From assembly GCA_018055515.1 (NCBI GenBank), contig JAGPHL010000055.1:1954-11095 (forward strand): 9,142 nucleotides of DNA, given 5' to 3'. The notes beneath the pieces were generated by a model. That model was not told the DNA's origin, did no database searches, and saw nothing but the letters and a program-made list of their open reading frames with translations. The stretch comes from Anaerolineae bacterium. GTDB lineage: Bacteria; Chloroflexota; Anaerolineae; B4-G1; SLSP01. Shown one piece after another: positions 6,295-9,142 of the stretch; the first letter of the stretch is position 1, and every line of letters begins with the position of its first letter. The translations under genes were made by a program, and so were the position numbers.

Positions 6295-6300
6295 CGACTC

Positions 6301-8412
6301 ATGACAGACGTGTTGGAATTGTTTTTCAATCCGCAAGGTGTCGCCGTCATCGGCGCGAGCAATGATCCCACCAAGCTGAGCTATGGCGTGGTGCGGAATC
6401 TCAAGGAACACGGCTATCAAGGGCCGGTTTATCCCGTCAACCCCAAGGGCGGGGAAATTTTGGGCCTCAAAGTCTACCGCAACATTGCCGAGGTACCCGA
6501 TCCACTGGAACTGGCCGTGATCATGGTGCGCGCGGAACTGGCGCCCGGCGAGCTCCGTGCCTGCGGCGAGCGCGGACTCAAGGTCGTCATTGTGATTACC
6601 GGCGGCTTCCGGGAAGTGGGGGAACACGGCGCGGCGTTGGAACGCTCACTCAAAACCATCGCCGATGAATACGGGATGCGCCTCGTCGGCCCCAACTGCG
6701 TCGGCACGATGGACACGCACACCCCGCTCGACGCCACCTTCATCACCCACATGCCCAGGCAGGGCGCCATTGGCTTCGCCTCACATTCCGGGGCGCTCGT
6801 AGGAGGCACCATTGACTGGGCCATTCAGATGGGCGTGGGCTTCAGCCGCATCGCCAGTCTGGGCAATCAGGTGGACGTGAACATCGCCGACGGCATCCGC
6901 ATGATGGCCGCCAGCCCCTACACCAAAGTCATCAATCTCTACGCCGAAGGGATCCCTGAAGGCCGCGAGTTTGTCGAGACCGCGGCGGCCATCTATCGTG
7001 AGAAGCCTATCGTGATCGTCAAGGCGGGACGGACTTCCGCCGGAACGCGCGCGGTAGCGTCGCACACTGGCGCGCTTGCCGGCACCGGGCGCGCATATGT
7101 CGCCGCCTGTCATCGCGCCGGGGTGGTAATGGCCGACTCGCTCCAGGAGCAAAATGACATCGCCATGGTGCTGGCGCATCAACCGCTGCCCGCCGGGCCG
7201 CGTGTGGCGCTCGTCACCAATGCCGGCGGTGCCGCCGCGCTCGCCGCGGACGCGCTCGACGATGTGGGCCTCAAGATGGCCGATCTCACCCCGGAGACGC
7301 AGGCCCGGCTGAAAGAAGTCACGCCGGCGGGCGCGCAGCTGAGCAATCCCGTGGATATGCTTGGCGGCCCCCGGCCGGAGATGTTCAGCGCGGCGCTGGA
7401 TCTCCTGCTGGCGGATCCCGGCGTGGACATGGCCCTGGCGATCTTTGTGCCCCAGGCCATCACGCCGGTGAACGATGTCGTCCGTCACGTCGTCGCCGCG
7501 GCAAGCCGCGCGTCCAAACCCGTCATCTGCTGCCTCATCGGCGGAGCGAGCATCAGCGAGGCGATTCACATCCTCCACGAGGGCCATGTCCCCTTCTACC
7601 CCGATCCCACCCGCGCGGCGAAAGCGTTGGGCGGACTGTGGCAGTATACCCGGCTCAAAGCCCGCCCCGATCTGACGCCAGAGCCGCTGACAGACGTGGA
7701 CCGCGCGTTGGCGATGGAGATTTTGAAGCGCGCGTGGGAGCAGAAAGGCGCAGGGGCAGCGGATAGCGCCCCGTACTTCCTCGACGCGGAGACGGCGGGA
7801 GCGGTAGCGGCCGCCTACGGCATCCGCGTGCCATTCTCCGGCATCGCCGCCAGCGCCGACGAGGCTGCGGCGCTGGCCGAGCGGGCGGGCTATCCCGTCG
7901 TCGCCAAACTCATCGCGCCGGGGGTCGTCCACAAGGCCGATGTCGGGGGGATCGCGCTGGGCTTGCGCAGCGCCGATGAGGTGCGCGCCGCCTTTGAGCG
8001 CATGGTGGGGACGCACGCCGACCGCGCGCTGATGGTGCAACAGATGGCGCCCCAAGGGCAGGAAGTCATCCTCGGGGCGCAGCGCGACGCGCAGTTCGGG
8101 CCGCTGCTCATGTTCGGCATGGGCGGGATCTACGTGGAAGTCTTCAAAGACGTGGCTTTTCGCCTCGCGCCGTTATGCGAGGCCGATGCGCGCGCCATGA
8201 TTGCGGAGACCGCCGCGGGCAAGATCATGGCCGGGGTGCGCGGGCAGGCGCCGGGCGACATCGCCGCCGTGGTGGACACGCTGCGCCGCGTGGGGCAGCT
8301 CGTCGCCGACTTCCCCGGCATCAGTGAGCTCGACATCAACCCGCTGATTGTCGGCCCGGAAGGGCAAGGCGCGTGGGCGGTGGACGTGCGGATGGCGCTC
8401 ACGGGAGTTTAG
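6301..8412 (+). CDS. Acetate/acyl-CoA ligase (NDP-forming), fused alpha-beta subunits
   Basis: A 703-residue cytosolic enzyme that interconverts acyl-CoA + ADP + phosphate with acid + CoA + ATP, giving substrate-level ATP during fermentation or amino-acid degradation; acetate, branched-chain and aryl acids are family substrates. Domains in order: CoA-binding Rossmann domain (about 8-135; VAVIGASNDPTKLSYG, then GPNCVGTMD), succinyl-CoA-ligase-like domains (about 148-450; SHSGALVGG, then ASHTGALAGT), and ATP-grasp domain (about 478-700). Key residues: His255 in SHTGAL, the phosphohistidine of the alpha part; Glu216 in LYAEG, its likely partner; His544 in VVHKADVGG, matching the second histidine of the beta part; and ELDINP (676-681), the ATP-grasp metal site. 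Alpha and beta modules are in one chain, as is usual in bacteria. It has its own promoter, ribosome binding site and terminator, so it is a single-gene unit. Protein acyltransferase (Pat) relatives carry an extra GNAT domain, absent here. Confidence 0.92.
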   Translation: MTDVLELFFNPQGVAVIGASNDPTKLSYGVVRNLKEHGYQGPVYPVNPKGGEILGLKVYRNIAEVPDPLELAVIMVRAELAPGELRACGERGLKVVIVITGGFREVGEHGAALERSLKTIADEYGMRLVGPNCVGTMDTHTPLDATFITHMPRQGAIGFASHSGALVGGTIDWAIQMGVGFSRIASLGNQVDVNIADGIRMMAASPYTKVINLYAEGIPEGREFVETAAAIYREKPIVIVKAGRTSAGTRAVASHTGALAGTGRAYVAACHRAGVVMADSLQEQNDIAMVLAHQPLPAGPRVALVTNAGGAAALAADALDDVGLKMADLTPETQARLKEVTPAGAQLSNPVDMLGGPRPEMFSAALDLLLADPGVDMALAIFVPQAITPVNDVVRHVVAAASRASKPVICCLIGGASISEAIHILHEGHVPFYPDPTRAAKALGGLWQYTRLKARPDLTPEPLTDVDRALAMEILKRAWEQKGAGAADSAPYFLDAETAGAVAAAYGIRVPFSGIAASADEAAALAERAGYPVVAKLIAPGVVHKADVGGIALGLRSADEVRAAFERMVGTHADRALMVQQMAPQGQEVILGAQRDAQFGPLLMFGMGGIYVEVFKDVAFRLAPLCEADARAMIAETAAGKIMAGVRGQAPGDIAAVVDTLRRVGQLVADFPGISELDINPLIVGPEGQGAWAVDVRMALTGV

Positions 8413-8440
8413 ATTGTGGATTGTGGATTTTAGATTGTGG
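8413..8440. repeat. Heptamer tandem repeat (ATTGTGG) directly after the acyl-CoA synthetase stop
   Basis: Four 7-bp units read ATTGTGG, ATTGTGG, ATTTTAG, ATTGTGG. The first begins at the base right after the TAG stop codon and the array ends 5 nt before the terminator stem. Its A/T richness contrasts sharply with the flanking coding DNA. Confidence 0.75.
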
Positions 8441-8445
8441 AAACG

Positions 8446-8486
8446 TTCGCGGGCAGAGAGGCTCTCTCTGCCCGCGAAGTTTTTTT
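8446..8486 (+). terminator. Intrinsic terminator of the acyl-CoA synthetase gene
   Basis: Perfect 15-bp stem: TTCGCGGGCAGAGAG (8446-8460) pairs with 8464-8478 across a GCT loop, followed by G and seven Ts (8480-8486). On the other strand only three Ts follow the stem, so it should work mainly for the plus-strand gene. Confidence 0.95.
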
Positions 8487-8494
8487 GCTCGACA

Positions 8495-8516
8495 GTCGCC
8501 GGTTCGCCGGTCGGGC
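8495..8516. repeat. Short GC-rich repeat near the NUDIX 3' end
   Basis: GTCGCCG, GTTCGCCG and GTCGGGC follow in tandem with one extra base. The first ten bases, GTCGCCGGTT, are identical to part of the heptamer array at 2785-2819, in the same strand orientation and again at the 3' end of a minus-strand gene. With only three units, the call is tentative. No clear terminator for the NUDIX gene is seen in 8487-8530. Confidence 0.4.
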
Positions 8517-8530
8517 GCCCCGTGGCCCGG

Positions 8531-9106
8531 TCACACCCTCGATTTCAGGAAATATACCCCCAGGTACACCTTGAGATCCACGACCTTGTCCGCGGCTGCC
8601 TGCGCCGCGAGCCAGGCCTCGGCGGTGGCCAGCGGCACGGCATAGACGTGCAGCGATTCGCCCTCTTCCGCCTTGCCCCGTGCGCGGGGAAACGCATAGA
8701 CTTCCTCCGCGCCTGTCGGATCTACGGGGCCATGGAGCCCCTGGGCCCAACACAGAGTGTTGAGCTCGTCGGTGATGCCGGGGAGCAGCGAGCCCGTGCA
8801 GAGACATTCGACGGCGTCGCAGGTGTAGCCGGTCTCCTCTTCGAGTTCACGCCGGGCGGCGGCAAGCGGGGAATCGCCGGCGACAGTGTCACCTATCAGG
8901 CCCGCCGGCAATTCGAGGCAGAGCCTCCCCAAGGGCACACGATGTTGTTCCACGAGCAGGAGTTTGTGCTCCGGTGTCGCCGCGATGAGGGTGACTCCCG
9001 CAACGGTTTTGGGACGCCGCACGTACTCCCACCCGTTGGGATGTCGGTAGAAGTGCAGAAAGCGTCCAGCGTACAGGAGTTCGGCTTCAGTGTCAGTCAT
9101 CTTCAT
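8531..9106 (-). CDS. NUDIX hydrolase, ADP-ribose pyrophosphatase type
   Basis: A 191-residue cytosolic Mg2+-dependent hydrolase that would split a nucleoside diphosphate linked to another group, most likely ADP-ribose or a nucleotide sugar. The Nudix box spans residues 72-94, ending RELEEETGY with Arg86, Glu87, Glu90 and Glu91. The first glutamate of the consensus GX5EX7REUXEEXGU is Asp78 here, and GLIGDTVAGD appears to hold about three residues more than the usual GLIDPGE. ELPAG precedes the box. Pro109, 15 residues after the box, within SLLPGITDE, fits the ADP-ribose pyrophosphatase subgroup, whose catalytic glutamate would be Glu114. Two ATGs, at 9106 and 9100, are possible; neither has a good ribosome binding site because a GGAAGTA repeat abuts the start. 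The promoter must lie beyond the window. It converges on the acyl-CoA synthetase gene, with no functional link evident. Confidence 0.88.
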   Translation of the reverse strand: MKMTDTEAELLYAGRFLHFYRHPNGWEYVRRPKTVAGVTLIAATPEHKLLLVEQHRVPLGRLCLELPAGLIGDTVAGDSPLAAARRELEEETGYTCDAVECLCTGSLLPGITDELNTLCWAQGLHGPVDPTGAEEVYAFPRARGKAEEGESLHVYAVPLATAEAWLAAQAAADKVVDLKVYLGVYFLKSRV

Positions 9107-9142
9107 GGAAGTAGGGGAGTAGGAAGTAGGAAGTAGGAAGTA
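9107..9142. repeat. Heptamer tandem repeat (GGAAGTA) abutting the NUDIX start codon
   Basis: Five units are seen: GGAAGTA, GGGGAGTA (one extra base), then three perfect GGAAGTA copies running to the window edge, so the array may be longer. On the gene's sense strand it reads TACTTCC repeated directly before ATG, leaving no room for a normal ribosome binding site. Confidence 0.8.

Noticed and set aside
6130..6300. Upstream extension of the acyl-CoA synthetase by 57 residues
   Set aside because: The family begins near the CoA-binding domain at 6301, where a GAGGAG site sits 6 nt upstream; the extension would cover a good promoter and a tandem repeat.
6781..8055. Minus-strand open frame of 424 codons opposite the acyl-CoA synthetase gene
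   Set aside because: It is antisense to strongly conserved catalytic motifs and has low-complexity composition typical of a shadow; no ribosome binding site or family resemblance was seen.
9107..9142. CRISPR array at the right edge
   Set aside because: The units are 7 bp in direct contact, without spacers, and no cas gene is present; this is a simple tandem repeat.

Overview
The window is high-GC bacterial DNA (visibly above 60% G+C) with seven protein-coding genes packed on both strands and no gene-free stretch longer than about 250 bases. It suggests a member of the Chloroflexota (Anaerolineae-like). The grounds are a secreted protein with SdrD/Cna-B-like repeats and a fibronectin-like C-terminal domain, a fused ADP-forming acyl-CoA synthetase, a minimal PspC protein, and an unusual density of short tandem repeats between genes. 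This assignment is inference from gene content; there is no rRNA or marker gene in view.

Layout. 3-1331 (+) is the 3' end of a large surface protein gene. It faces the minus-strand GNAT acetyltransferase gene (1481-2365), and two strong hairpins lie between them. The minus-strand block then runs, in transcription order, MFS transporter (4809-6050), EamA/DMT transporter (3857-4804, 4 nt after the MFS stop), D-amino-acid-aminotransferase-like enzyme (2777-3661), PspC protein (2525-2719, followed by a textbook intrinsic terminator) and GNAT (1481-2365, with its own promoter and terminator). A 250-bp divergent region separates this block from the plus-strand NDP-forming acyl-CoA synthetase (6301-8412). 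That gene has a good sigma70-like promoter, a strong ribosome binding site and a perfect 15-bp-stem terminator. A minus-strand NUDIX hydrolase (8531-9106) converges on it, and its 5' flank runs off the window end.

How the genes relate. Only the MFS-EamA pair is clearly co-transcribed and probably translationally coupled. The aminotransferase may be in the same transcript, but a 195-bp repeat-bearing gap makes this uncertain. The acyl-CoA synthetase could make ATP from acyl-CoA thioesters during fermentation or amino-acid breakdown. The aminotransferase would interconvert D-amino acids and 2-oxo acids. The NUDIX protein looks like an ADP-ribose/nucleotide-sugar pyrophosphatase. I see no defence system, CRISPR array, insertion sequence, tRNA or rRNA.

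The most interesting structure is outside the genes. At least five, probably six, clusters of heptanucleotide tandem repeats (units AGTCAGC, ATCCAGT, ATTGTGG, GGAAGTA, and a C/T-GG-C/T-C/T-G family) plus one decanucleotide cluster sit at gene boundaries. One cluster runs into the 3' end of the aminotransferase gene and encodes its C-terminal tail; another directly abuts the NUDIX start codon. They resemble in design the heptanucleotide STRR repeats of filamentous cyanobacteria. I see no convincing evidence of a wholly new protein system.
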